Below are positions 55,659-63,827 of a stretch of 64,000 nt of DNA, in pieces. The stretch covers positions 25,448-89,447 of the forward strand of contig CAYZSO010000010.1 in the NCBI GenBank assembly GCA_964479695.1. Reading direction: 5' to 3'. The stretch is from JAAYZH01 sp964479695. GTDB lineage: Bacteria; Bacillota; Clostridia; Saccharofermentanales; Fastidiosipilaceae. Under the pieces are notes generated by a model. It worked only from the letters and a program-made list of their open reading frames with translations, ran no database searches and was not told where the DNA came from. Numbering within the stretch: position 1 is the first letter of the stretch; each line of letters starts with the position of its first letter. The translations under genes and the position numbers were made by a program.

Positions 55659-55899
55659 ATTTCCAAGTTGGTGCAGATCGGGAATCTTGCGACAACTGAT
55701 CGACTTGTGCTTTGTTGCAAGGGAAGTTTTTCCGCTGGAGCTCAGCTTTTCTATACAATGTTTCATTCAAGGTCAGTATTCATTCGGAAATTCATACGTC
55801 CTAATCAGAAATCATTCAGTCGCTCGTCGAATTGATAGGGGAGTGAAATGGATACTGTTTTGTTGTCGCAAATATCTGGATCCTGACCAGGCTGGAAAT
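55659..55899. repeat. Inverted-repeat element D, 241 bp
   Basis: Left end 55659-55693: TTTCCAAGTTGGTGCAGATC then GGGAATCTTGCGAC. Right end 55865-55899, reverse complement: TTTCCAGCCTGGTCAGGATC then CAGATATTTGCGAC. The interior has AAGGTCAGTATTCATTC and ATCAGAAATCATTCAG. Similarity with copy E extends about 60 bases further left, so the true unit may be longer than the inverted ends. Confidence 0.9.
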
Positions 55900-56039
55900 T
55901 TCTATTGGCTCGGGGTTAGTGTTTGGCTGAGTTTTCGCAGGCCTGAACTGAAAAAACAATTTCATAGCATGTAGCGGGAAGATTTCTTTCGATCTGTGTC
56001 AGAACAGAACAGAATAACATGCTATATAAAAATAAAAAA

Positions 56040-56260
56040 CTGCACTTACAGCAATAAGTAGTCTGAAGCGCTCCTTCCGAAAATAGTTGGACAAAAGAAG
56101 CAGTCGCACGAGTAGCAATAAGTGTAATCAAGCGTTCATCCAAGAACTGATCCTGAGCAACCGCGAACTGATACTAGGAGTGATTAGTCGTAAGCATGCG
56201 TTCATCAAACGATCTACTCAAAAACGATCTACTCAAACGCCTGCAGCACGATTACTTGTG
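56040..56260. repeat. GCGTTC array, three units of 64-66 bp
   Basis: GCGCTC at 56068 and GCGTTC at 56132 and 56198 mark the units. Each is preceded by AGCAATAAGTAG or a close variant and followed by MTYC. A short duplicate AACGATCTACTCAAA lies at 56208-56240. The array ends against the 3' end of the radical SAM gene. Confidence 0.75.
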
Positions 56261-56278
56261 GCATCTGCAGTGCTCGCA

Positions 56279-57322
56279 CTATTGCTTTACAACGTCGGCA
56301 GCGTCGGCGGGGCAGGCACACGAAGCATTGCCGGCAGCACTGACATGCGTGCCCGTACCGTCGAATTGGGGGATGTAGAAAGTTTCGTCAGTGGTGCGTC
56401 CGCCTTCACCATCGCCTCCGTAAACCAAGTTGCCTTCACCATCGCCTCTGTCAGCCAAGGCATCTTCACCATCGCCTCCGTCAGCCAAGGCGCCTTGGCT
56501 GAAGCCTAATTCGATGCCGAGAGAGTCGCAGAAATCGAGGAGGCTTTCGTATTCGTGAGAGCTGAGTGGTCGGTTGATTTCTGGGTGTTTGGTGGCGTCG
56601 TAGAGTGGTGTGTATTGGTTCATCAGACTGAAATATACGTTGTTACCATAGGTAGAGTGGATGTAGCGGATGACCTTTTTCGAGTCGAAAAAGAGGGTGG
56701 GGAGCGCGAGATGGCGGATCATGACGCCGCTTTGCATGAGGCCGTCAGTGACGACGGCGGGGCCGGTTTGGCGGTACATTTCGGCAATGGCGGCCGTGGC
56801 GACCGCGAAATAGTTCGGCGCATGGGAGTAGCGCACGGCATAGCGGTCGGCGAAATATTTCAGGTCGGGCAGGTAGATGTCGATGAGGCCGGTGAGCGGT
56901 TTCAGCGACTCACTCTTGATGTAGGAGGAAGTATTCAGGGCGATGGGGATGTGGAGTCCTTGGGCTTTGGCCAAAGCCACCGTCTCCCCCAATCGATGAA
57001 GATAGTGGTCTGCTGTGACGAGGTTAATGTTGTGGCAACCATGGTCTTGCAGGTTCAGCATGATTTCGGCGAGCTCGGGGGAGGTGAGGGTGGTGCCGTG
57101 GGCGTGGCGGGAAATGGGGCGGTTCTGACAGAAACAGCAGGCCATGGTACAGCCGCTGAAAAAGATGGTTCCGGAGCCGTGGGTGCCGGACAGAATGGGC
57201 TCCTCCCAGTGGTGAGGGGCGGCGCGGGCGACCAAATAATCGTTCGGAACTAGGCAGAAACCGAGGTGCGTTTCCCGATCGACGCCACAATTTCGGGGGC
57301 AGAGGCGACACTCAAAGGGCAT
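56279..57322 (-). CDS. Radical SAM protein (PflX/COG1313-like) with repeat insertion
   Basis: 347 residues from ATG 57322, which has GGAGGC at 57336-57331. An N-terminal cysteine set (CRLCPRNCGVDR, GFCL) precedes the radical SAM cluster motif SGCTMACCFCQN (CxxxCxxC). Further motifs are GCHNINLVTADHYL, IPIALNTSSY and IDIYLPDLKY. The family resembles pyruvate-formate-lyase activases, but its substrate is unknown. Near the C-terminus the expected link between GFSQ and FYIPQFDGTG is interrupted by about 30 residues of a nine-residue repeat (ALADGGDGE type) coded by 27-bp units at 56385-56500. The gene overlaps the AlaX gene by 11 bases. Confidence 0.88.
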   Translation of the reverse strand: MPFECRLCPRNCGVDRETHLGFCLVPNDYLVARAAPHHWEEPILSGTHGSGTIFFSGCTMACCFCQNRPISRHAHGTTLTSPELAEIMLNLQDHGCHNINLVTADHYLHRLGETVALAKAQGLHIPIALNTSSYIKSESLKPLTGLIDIYLPDLKYFADRYAVRYSHAPNYFAVATAAIAEMYRQTGPAVVTDGLMQSGVMIRHLALPTLFFDSKKVIRYIHSTYGNNVYFSLMNQYTPLYDATKHPEINRPLSSHEYESLLDFCDSLGIELGFSQGALADGGDGEDALADRGDGEGNLVYGGDGEGGRTTDETFYIPQFDGTGTHVSAAGNASCACPADAADVVKQ

Positions 57323-58658
57323 AAAATCTTGCCTCCAGGCGGTCTGCGAGTTGGCGGGCGAAGACTGCGGGATCTCCGATTGCGGCGATTTGCCCTTGCG
57401 AAAGCGCGGCAGGGCCGCCGCCTTTGGCTTGGTATTCTTTGCGAAGTGTCTGCAAGATGCTCTGGTCGGCGGGCTCGGAGAGGAAGAAACGCAGCTTGTT
57501 GTCCGATGCCGGTTGGAGGATGAGGAGTGCTGAAGCGTTGCGAGGTGCGGCGGGCGAGTCGGTTGTGGGCGCATCGGTTGGGGTCGTAGCGGTGGTTGGC
57601 GCATCGGTTGGGGTCGCAGCGATGGTTGCTGAGGGTGCGGCGGCAGAGAATTGTTTCAGCTGGTATTTGATGAAGAGATCGTCGAAAAGCGGCCAGGTGA
57701 GGAGGACCACGGTGGTCTGGTTGGTGGCTGGATTTGTTAGGGGAATTGCTTTTTCCCAGACGAGGTTGGCTGAGGTTTTGATGATGTCTTCAAGGATTGT
57801 GATGCGGTTTTCGAGCCGGGTTAAGCCTTCGCCTAATTCTGGGGTGGGGAGGTGGAGGCGGTGATTGAGTTCTTTTAAGACGGCTTGGTTGGCGGTGTTG
57901 TAGGCTTGGGCGCGGTCGCCGCAGAGAAGGGTGAGGCGGACGCCTTGTTTCCATTTCTCGAATTTGGTGCAGATGATGCTGCCGATTTCACCGGTTTGGC
58001 GGACGTGGGTGCCGCTGCAAGCACAGATGTCGCCGCCGGGGATTTTTATGAGTCTGACTTGATGCTTTAAGTCGAGTTTGCTGCGAAAACTGAGGAGGGA
58101 GGCGGCTTTGGCCGAGAGAATTTCGGTTTCGAGGGGGACGTTCTGCCAGATCAATTGGTTGGTCTCGAGGATGAGCTGGTCGATCTCGGTTTGGTTGAGG
58201 GGGCCGCTGAAATCGACGGTCATCTCGGTCTCGCCGAGGTGGAAACCGACGTTGTCATAACCGAAATGGGTGTGGGTGAGGCCGGAGAGGATGTGCTCGC
58301 CGCTGTGCTGCTGCATGATGGAAAAACGCCTGGCCCAGTCGAGCTTGGCGGGATAAGTTTGACCTGGCTGCAGCGGTTTATCCGTGTAATGTATGATGGT
58401 TGGGGGTTCATTGAAGGCGACGAAGGCGACTTGTTCATAGTGAGTGTCGAGGATGCGGGCTTCGCCGATAAAGCCGGAATCGCCCGGCTGGCCACCTCCT
58501 TCCGGATAGAAGAGTGTGTCAGTGCAGGCGATTCGGTAGGTTGCACCCGAGCTATGAGGCTTGGGGAGTTTCTCGCAAGATGTTACGGTTAACTGAGCCT
58601 CGCGTGCGTACGGGTCAAGATCAAATATTCTGTTGAATTGATTCCATTGGTTTTCCAT
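57312..58658 (-). CDS. AlaX-type alanyl-tRNA editing protein with DHHA1-like domain
   Basis: 448 residues. The AlaRS-like second domain has LFYPEGGGQPGDSG, SIMQQHSGEHILSG (HxxxH) and ICACSGTHVRQTGEIG, the zinc and catalytic residues that hydrolyse Ser- or Gly-tRNA-Ala. A coiled linker and a DHHA1-like domain follow (AKGGGPAALSQGQ). The Thr/Pro/Ala repeat at about residues 350-375 (ATPTDAPTTATTPTDAP) splits that region. ATG 58658 is only seven bases after a minus-strand TATAAT (58671-58666), so the mRNA may be leaderless. It forms an operon with the radical SAM gene. Confidence 0.9.
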   Translation of the reverse strand: MENQWNQFNRIFDLDPYAREAQLTVTSCEKLPKPHSSGATYRIACTDTLFYPEGGGQPGDSGFIGEARILDTHYEQVAFVAFNEPPTIIHYTDKPLQPGQTYPAKLDWARRFSIMQQHSGEHILSGLTHTHFGYDNVGFHLGETEMTVDFSGPLNQTEIDQLILETNQLIWQNVPLETEILSAKAASLLSFRSKLDLKHQVRLIKIPGGDICACSGTHVRQTGEIGSIICTKFEKWKQGVRLTLLCGDRAQAYNTANQAVLKELNHRLHLPTPELGEGLTRLENRITILEDIIKTSANLVWEKAIPLTNPATNQTTVVLLTWPLFDDLFIKYQLKQFSAAAPSATIAATPTDAPTTATTPTDAPTTDSPAAPRNASALLILQPASDNKLRFFLSEPADQSILQTLRKEYQAKGGGPAALSQGQIAAIGDPAVFARQLADRLEARFYAL

Positions 58659-58688
58659 GGAGGTCATTATACAGGATTCCGGGTTCAC

Positions 58689-58780
58689 GGTTGAATGGCG
58701 AATCCAGAGTCAGCGGCGAGTCTGGCGGGTCGGTCGGGTTTAGTTTGTTTAGTTTGTTTAGTTACCCGGCAACCGAGTCC
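58689..58780. other. Short intergenic region with GTTTAGTTT repeats
   Basis: GTTTAGTTT is repeated three times at 58738-58763, just beyond the stop codon of the permease gene. No terminator seen. Confidence 0.5.
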
Positions 58781-60172
58781 CTAGTTGCCCAGAGCAATGA
58801 TCACGAAATTCGCGATGAAAAGCAGAGCGGAAACAAGAAGGATGGGGTGGACGTCTTTGAATTTACGTTGGGTATATTTCACAACAATGTATGAAATGAA
58901 CCCGAAAGCAATACCGTAAGAGATCGAGTAGCTGAGACCCATGAAGATGGATCCGAAGAACGCCGGGATGGCTTCTTCCAGCTCTTCCCATTTAATTTTC
59001 GCGAAGTTGCTGAGCATCATGATACCGACAATGATTAGAGCCGGGGCTGTTGCCGCGCTGGGGATTGTGCTGGCCAAAGGCGAGAACACGATACAGACTA
59101 AGAAGAGGGCAGCGGTCACTACGGAGGTTAGGCCAGTTCTGCCGCCAACACCGATGCCGGCTGTGGATTCCACATACGTTGTTGTATTAGATGTGCCAAA
59201 GATCGCACCCAGAGAAGTGGCAATGGAGTCGGCGAAGAGGGCTTTGTCCAAACGAGTGGAGAAACCTGCGGACTCCTCCATCTTCTTCTCGTCCTCTGCA
59301 GTGAAAATGCCCGATGCGCGCCCGGTACCGATGAATGTGCCGATTGTGTCGAAGGTGTCGGAAAGACTGAAGGAGAAGATGGTCACGAGAGCCAGGACCA
59401 ACTTATCGGCACCGCCTGTGAACAAGCTTGGAATACCGGCTGATGTGAAGATCACGCCGAAGGTCTCCCCCAGGCTGCTGAACGCATCGCCGACGGACAC
59501 GGCATTCTGGAAATTGAAAACCGTGACGCCAAAAGGAATGCCGACAAGCGCTGTGCCAATAATGCCGATGAGGATGGCGCCTTTTACTTTTAAAATAAGT
59601 AAAACAATTGTGAGGACCAAACCGATAATGAAAACGAGAACTTCGGGCGACTTGAAATCCGTCAAGGTCGGGAGCAGAGTGGTGCTGCCTTCTGTGAACT
59701 GAGCGCTGTTGTGAATGAGACCGGAATTGATCAGACCGATGTAGGCAATGAAGATGCCGATACCGCCGCTGATTGCGTGTTGGAGTGATTCGGGGATGGC
59801 TTTGATAATCATTTTCCTGACATTTGTGACGGTAATCAGAATGTTAATGATGCCGCAAATAAAAACCATCGAAAGTGCCTGCTGCCATGTGTAACCGAAC
59901 TTCATCACCACCGTGAAAGTGAAGAACGCATTGAGCCCCATCCCGGGCGCGACTGCGTACGGTACATTGGCATACAGAGCCATGACCAGGGTGCCGATTG
60001 CCGAAGCAAAAATCGTTGCCAAGTAGACGGCACCCCATGGCATGCCGGTTTGTTCGAGCATGCTCGGATTGACAAAGAGGATGTACGACATCGCAAAGAA
60101 TGTCGTAAAGCCTGCAATGATTTCGGTGCTGACATTGGTGTTATATTCTTTCAGCTTGAAAAATTTTTCCAT
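58781..60172 (-). CDS. NCS2-family purine permease (AzgA/PbuG type)
   Basis: 463 residues with about 13 membrane helices. The N-terminus FFKLKEYNTNVSTEIIAGFT-like block, TFFAMSYILFVNPSML, VAPGMGLNAFFTF, ESLQHAISGGIGIFIAY and the mid-protein DTFDTIGTFIGTG motif are those of AzgA-like hypoxanthine/guanine transporters. Proton-coupled uptake of adenine, guanine or hypoxanthine is expected. ATG 60172 follows AGGAG on the minus strand. I see no purine riboswitch in the ~130 upstream bases, only a GC hairpin (ATCCCC/GGGGAT at 60296-60320). Confidence 0.93.
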   Translation of the reverse strand: MEKFFKLKEYNTNVSTEIIAGFTTFFAMSYILFVNPSMLEQTGMPWGAVYLATIFASAIGTLVMALYANVPYAVAPGMGLNAFFTFTVVMKFGYTWQQALSMVFICGIINILITVTNVRKMIIKAIPESLQHAISGGIGIFIAYIGLINSGLIHNSAQFTEGSTTLLPTLTDFKSPEVLVFIIGLVLTIVLLILKVKGAILIGIIGTALVGIPFGVTVFNFQNAVSVGDAFSSLGETFGVIFTSAGIPSLFTGGADKLVLALVTIFSFSLSDTFDTIGTFIGTGRASGIFTAEDEKKMEESAGFSTRLDKALFADSIATSLGAIFGTSNTTTYVESTAGIGVGGRTGLTSVVTAALFLVCIVFSPLASTIPSAATAPALIIVGIMMLSNFAKIKWEELEEAIPAFFGSIFMGLSYSISYGIAFGFISYIVVKYTQRKFKDVHPILLVSALLFIANFVIIALGN

Positions 60173-60317
60173 TTGTTCACTCCTACTTCATAATTGTCTC
60201 AATACTGTCTCGATGATAACCAAGTGCGTTACACCTTACAATTGATAGAAATAAAATGTAATCTTACTGAAACATTCCTTCGCCAGATTGCCTAGGATCC
60301 CCATCGGTAACGCGGGG

Positions 60318-60520
60318 ATTGCTACCCGATTTCACAAATGGCGGGGTTGGTGGTGTTGGTGGGGTGGTTTTGGCGGGGTGGTGTGATGTGGTGTGGTTCG
60401 GGTGGTGTTGGCCGGGTGGTGCTGGCGGTGTTGGTGTTGGTGTTGGTGAAGTGTTGGGGCGGTTTTGGTGTTTATGGGGTGGTGGTGCGGTGTTGGCGGC
60501 GTATTGTTCCTAATTTTGTT
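60318..60520. other. G/T-rich low-complexity tract
   Basis: The plus strand is almost only G and T (GGTTGGTGGTGTTGGTGGGG and similar) for about 170 bases, ending in GGCGGCGTATTGTTCC, which resembles 55608-55625 ahead of element D. The open frames across it are compositional artefacts. Confidence 0.75.
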
Positions 60521-60548
60521 CTCTTGAGTTTAGAGAAATAATTATGTT

Positions 60549-60790
60549 GTTTCCAGGTTGGTCCAGATCGGGAGACTTGCGACAGCTGTCTGTCCTTACT
60601 TGGTATAGAAGAGTTTTTTCCTAGTGTTGTGGTGCGTTTGCCTCTAAATGTTTCTTCAAAGGTCAGTTTTCATTCGATAATTTTTGTCGGCAGGTCAGTA
60701 ATCATTCAGCTGACTGCTTTAGTGTAGAGAAAGCTTACTCGCAATAAAAAAATGTGTCGCAAGAATCCAGATCCTGACCAGTTTTGAAAA
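60549..60790. repeat. Inverted-repeat element E, 242 bp
   Basis: Left end 60549-60583: TTTCCAGGTTGGTCCAGATC then GGGAGACTTGCGAC. Right end 60756-60790, reverse complement: TTTTCAAAACTGGTCAGGATC split as TTTTCAAAACTGG and TCAGGATCTGG, then ATTCTTGCGAC. The interior has AAGGTCAGTTTTCATTCG and AGGTCAGTAATCATTCAG. Confidence 0.9.
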
Positions 60791-60999
60791 TAGTTTTTTG
60801 TTTTGTCAGGGAGAAAGTAGGATTTGGACATAGAAAGAACTCAGAAATCAGTGATGTAAAGAAGTTCCTCAACACATTGTATGTTATGCAAATAGATTAA
60901 TAGTTATATAGATCCATTCTGGCACGTTTTGGCACGTTTTGAATGAAAACTTCTATGCAATAACTTATGTATCAATGCAAGATATTGCACATCGTTCGA

Positions 61000-61125
61000 G
61001 TGAAGTCGCACATATAGCTATAAGTAGCTTCATGCGTTCATTCCAAGTCACTCGAATGAAATCGAAGTCAATTTTACAGCAATAAGTAGCAAATTGCGTT
61101 CCTACAAACAACCTCTCACTCACGG
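61000..61125. repeat. GCGTTC array, two units of 62 bp
   Basis: AGCTATAAGTAGCTTCAT then GCGTTCATTCCAA (GCGTTC at 61034), and AGCAATAAGTAGCAAATT then GCGTTCCTACAA (61096). These are the best-conserved units of the family. Sequence 60791-60999 between element E and the array has no gene. Confidence 0.8.
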
Positions 61126-61142
61126 CGGGCGTAAGCTCAATC

Positions 61143-61174
61143 ACTATATACGTTTAAATTTAAACTTATATAGT
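61143..61174. repeat. 32-bp palindrome P4, overlapping a stop codon
   Basis: Arm ACTATATACGTTTA, four A/T bases, right arm complement with one mismatch. TTA at 61166-61168 is the complement of the TAA stop of the flavoprotein gene, whose last codons ACT ATA TAA lie in the arm. Confidence 0.88.
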
Positions 61175-62503
61175 GTGTGTGGCGGCAGCGGCGGCGGCTT
61201 TGCCGGCGACGAAGCCGCTTTCGAAGGCGAAGGTCAGGTGGAAGCCGCCGGTCACAAAGTCGAGGTCGATGCATTCGCCGGCGGCGTAGAGGCCGGGGCG
61301 TTTGGTTTCCATGGTGCGGAAATTGATTTGGGCGGGATCCAAGCCACCGCGGGAGGCCATCGCGGTGCGGATGGGCGGCGGAGAGGTGGGGGTCAGCGGG
61401 TAGGAAAGAAGTTCTGCAGTGAGCGCTTCTTGAAGGGCGGTGGAGAGGCTGGCAAAGCGAGTGTCGGTCGCGAAACCCTGTTCAGCGCAAAGTTTCGCCC
61501 AGAGGTATGAAGCGAGGCGCGAGGGGAGTAGGGTTTCGAGGAAACGAGAGATCTGTTGTTTGGGGTGCCTTAGGCCAAAGCCACGCAATTCCTGGCGGAA
61601 TTCGTCCTGTGAAAGTGCAGGCAGGAAATTAAGGTTCAACGAATCTGCTACGAAACGGTCGGGGTCGGAGAGGTCAGCTGAGCTGTTGAGGGCGACGGGG
61701 CCGGAGAGACCTTTGCGTTGGAAGAGTAAGGATCCGCGGCGTTGGCGGCGGATGTTTTTGTGTTTTCCTTTTACGAGGTAGCTGAGGGTGACGTCCGGAA
61801 GGGTGATACCGGCGAGCTCCTGGGGGAAGGGTTCGGACGGGATGATGGCGGTTAGGGCGGGTGTGAAGGGGCGCGAGGGGAGGCCTGTTTGGGTGAATAA
61901 TCGATTGCCGTCGCCGGTGCTTCCGGTCTGAGGATAGGATGCACCGCCCGTGGTGATGATGAGGTTTGAGGTGTGGTAAATTTCTCTTTCGGTAACGACT
62001 TGCCAGTCGGGATGGGTGGATTGATTGGCGCCGGCGTTTGAGGTGGCGTCGGCGGCGGTGGTGAGAATGTTGACAACGGGCGTGTTGGTCAGGATGATGC
62101 CGCCGGTCTTGAGGACGCCTCTTTGTAAAGCGTCGGAGAGGTCTTGGGCGCGGTTGCTGACTGGATAAACGCGGCCTCCTTCGTCTGCGTAGGTTTCGAC
62201 GCCGAGGTTGTGGAATATTTTACGGATTTCCGAGGGTGGTAGAGCTGTGTGGAGAGGGCGCAGGATTTTTACTGCGTTTTCTGTGGAACAGTAGGGATCC
62301 GTCGGGAAAGGGGCTTGCCAGCCGGACTGGAGATTGAGGTTTGTGAGGTTGCCGCGGCCTCCGCCGGTGATTTGTAATTTGCGGCCGCAGGCGGGGCCTT
62401 TTTCCAGAACGAGAGCGGGCACGCCTTGGTAGCCAGCTGACAGTGCTGCCATTAGTCCTGCGGAGCCTCCGCCGATGATGATAATTGGGTTTGTTTTTGC
62501 CAT
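61166..62503 (-). CDS. HI0933/BaiN-family FAD-dependent oxidoreductase
   Basis: 445 residues. The N-terminal Rossmann motif IIIIGGGSAGLMAALSAG is followed by EKGPACGRKLQITGGGRGNLTN, the hallmark of the family. NLIITTGGASYPQTGSTGDG, RRGSLLFQRKGLSGPVALN-like segment and the C-terminal GLYAAGECIDLDFVTGGFH complete it. Substrate unknown; some relatives reduce bile-acid intermediates, but most are uncharacterised. ATG 62503 has AGGAAG upstream. The stop codon is provided by palindrome P4. Confidence 0.9.
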   Translation of the reverse strand: MAKTNPIIIIGGGSAGLMAALSAGYQGVPALVLEKGPACGRKLQITGGGRGNLTNLNLQSGWQAPFPTDPYCSTENAVKILRPLHTALPPSEIRKIFHNLGVETYADEGGRVYPVSNRAQDLSDALQRGVLKTGGIILTNTPVVNILTTAADATSNAGANQSTHPDWQVVTEREIYHTSNLIITTGGASYPQTGSTGDGNRLFTQTGLPSRPFTPALTAIIPSEPFPQELAGITLPDVTLSYLVKGKHKNIRRQRRGSLLFQRKGLSGPVALNSSADLSDPDRFVADSLNLNFLPALSQDEFRQELRGFGLRHPKQQISRFLETLLPSRLASYLWAKLCAEQGFATDTRFASLSTALQEALTAELLSYPLTPTSPPPIRTAMASRGGLDPAQINFRTMETKRPGLYAAGECIDLDFVTGGFHLTFAFESGFVAGKAAAAAATHTI

Positions 62504-62807
62504 GTATTCTGACTTCCTAGTTTCTTCGATTTGTTTATCGACTTGTTTTACGACTCAACGTTATTGATAACCCGACGTTTCCAAGCGATTCCTTGACGTC
62601 CACTAGTGATTTACAGCGATTCCACACGATTTCCGGCAAGTTCCCAGACACTCACCAGCTACTCATTAGCCGCCCGCCGGGCACACGCCAGACACTGCGT
62701 CAGACTCTACGTCGGGTGCTGCGAAATCACATAGAGTGCAATTTAAAATGTAATTGCTATAATACCTTAGAAAATCACCACAAGAAAATCACCATAAGGA
62801 GGAACCT
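62504..62807. promoter_or_regulatory. Divergent promoter region with extended -10 for asnA
   Basis: TGCTATAAT at 62755-62763 is an extended -10 about 45 bases ahead of the asnA start, with no good -35. AAGGAGG lies at 62796-62802. The left part has repeated CGACTTGTT/CGACTCAACG units near 62540. No gene or RNA seen. Confidence 0.55.
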
Positions 62808-63827
62808 ATGTCGGAGACGAGTAAGACGTATATACCGCAGGATTACGTGAATCTCTTGAATCTTTACGAGACTCAAGACGCGATTGAAATAATCAAGGAA
62901 ACATTTGCCTTGAACCTGAGGCGTAATTTGAATCTCAAGCGGGTATCCGCTCCTTTGTTTGTGATTCCGACATCCGGCCTAAATGATGACTTGAATGGCG
63001 TCGAGAGGCCGGTCCGCTTTGAGATTCCCGCTTGTGATAATCAAGTGGCGGAAGTGGTGCATTCTTTGGCCAAGTGGAAACGCCTGGCCCTCTACCGTTA
63101 TGGCTTTTCGATTGGTGAGGGCCTTTACACGGACATGAACGCGATCAGGCGAGATGAAGAGCTTGATAACCTTCATTCTATATATGTTGACCAGTGGGAT
63201 TGGGAGCTTATTATTACGCCGGAAGAGCGTAATTTGGCCTATTTGAAAAGTGTTGTGCAGCAGATTTGTCAAGCGATTGCTCAGACCTCGAAGCGCCTCC
63301 GGGAGACCTACCCTGAATTGCCATCCTACGAGGATGCAGAACCCACCTTCATCACTGCGCAAGAGCTGGAGGACTTGTATCCGGCGACTTTGGCCAAAGA
63401 CCGCGAATACCTCTTCACCAAAAACCACCCTGTTACCTTCCTAATCGGGATTGGCGGGGCGCTGAGATCCGGTGAACCCCACGACAAGCGCGCGCCGGAC
63501 TACGATGATTGGACCTTGAACGGCGACCTGCTGTTCTACGATAAGCGGCTGGATCGGGTGATTGAGATTTCGTCGATGGGCATCCGCGTGAACCCTGCGA
63601 GCTTGCAGCTTCAGCTCCGGCTGTCCGGCAATGAGGAGCGCGCGCAGCTGCCGTTTCACAAACTTCTGATTGAGGGTAAACTGCCGCAGACGATTGGCGG
63701 GGGGATTGGTCAGTCGAGGCTTTGCATGCTGCTGATGGGGAAGGCCCACATCGGCGAGGTTCAGACGTCGGTTTGGGATAAGGAGACGGAGCGAATTTGC
63801 GGGCTTAGCCAGATTAATTTGCTCTGA
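62808..63827 (+). CDS. asnA: Aspartate-ammonia ligase
   Basis: 339 residues, full length for AsnA. Class II synthetase-like fold with LNLKRVSAPLFV, TSGLNDDLNGVERPVRF, VHSLAKWKRLAL, YTDMNAIRRDEELDNLHS, YVDQWDWE, LFYDKRLDRVIEISSMGIRV, LPFHKLLIEGKLPQTIGGGI and GQSRLCMLLMGKAHIGEVQ. It makes asparagine from aspartate, ammonia and ATP. ATG 62808 has AAGGAGG. Downstream is G/T-rich sequence and the start of a 72-bp satellite copy. Confidence 0.97.
   Translation: MSETSKTYIPQDYVNLLNLYETQDAIEIIKETFALNLRRNLNLKRVSAPLFVIPTSGLNDDLNGVERPVRFEIPACDNQVAEVVHSLAKWKRLALYRYGFSIGEGLYTDMNAIRRDEELDNLHSIYVDQWDWELIITPEERNLAYLKSVVQQICQAIAQTSKRLRETYPELPSYEDAEPTFITAQELEDLYPATLAKDREYLFTKNHPVTFLIGIGGALRSGEPHDKRAPDYDDWTLNGDLLFYDKRLDRVIEISSMGIRVNPASLQLQLRLSGNEERAQLPFHKLLIEGKLPQTIGGGIGQSRLCMLLMGKAHIGEVQTSVWDKETERICGLSQINLL

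Noticed and set aside
60173..60317. Purine riboswitch ahead of the NCS2 permease
   Set aside because: No conserved three-way-junction bases could be found on the minus strand.
60319..60541. Gly/Val/Trp-rich plus-strand ORFs
   Set aside because: Product of the G/T-only composition; no start signals.
46205..61125. CRISPR-like arrays from the GCGTTC repeats
   Set aside because: Repeats diverge at many positions and occur in sets of only two or three; no leader or cas genes.
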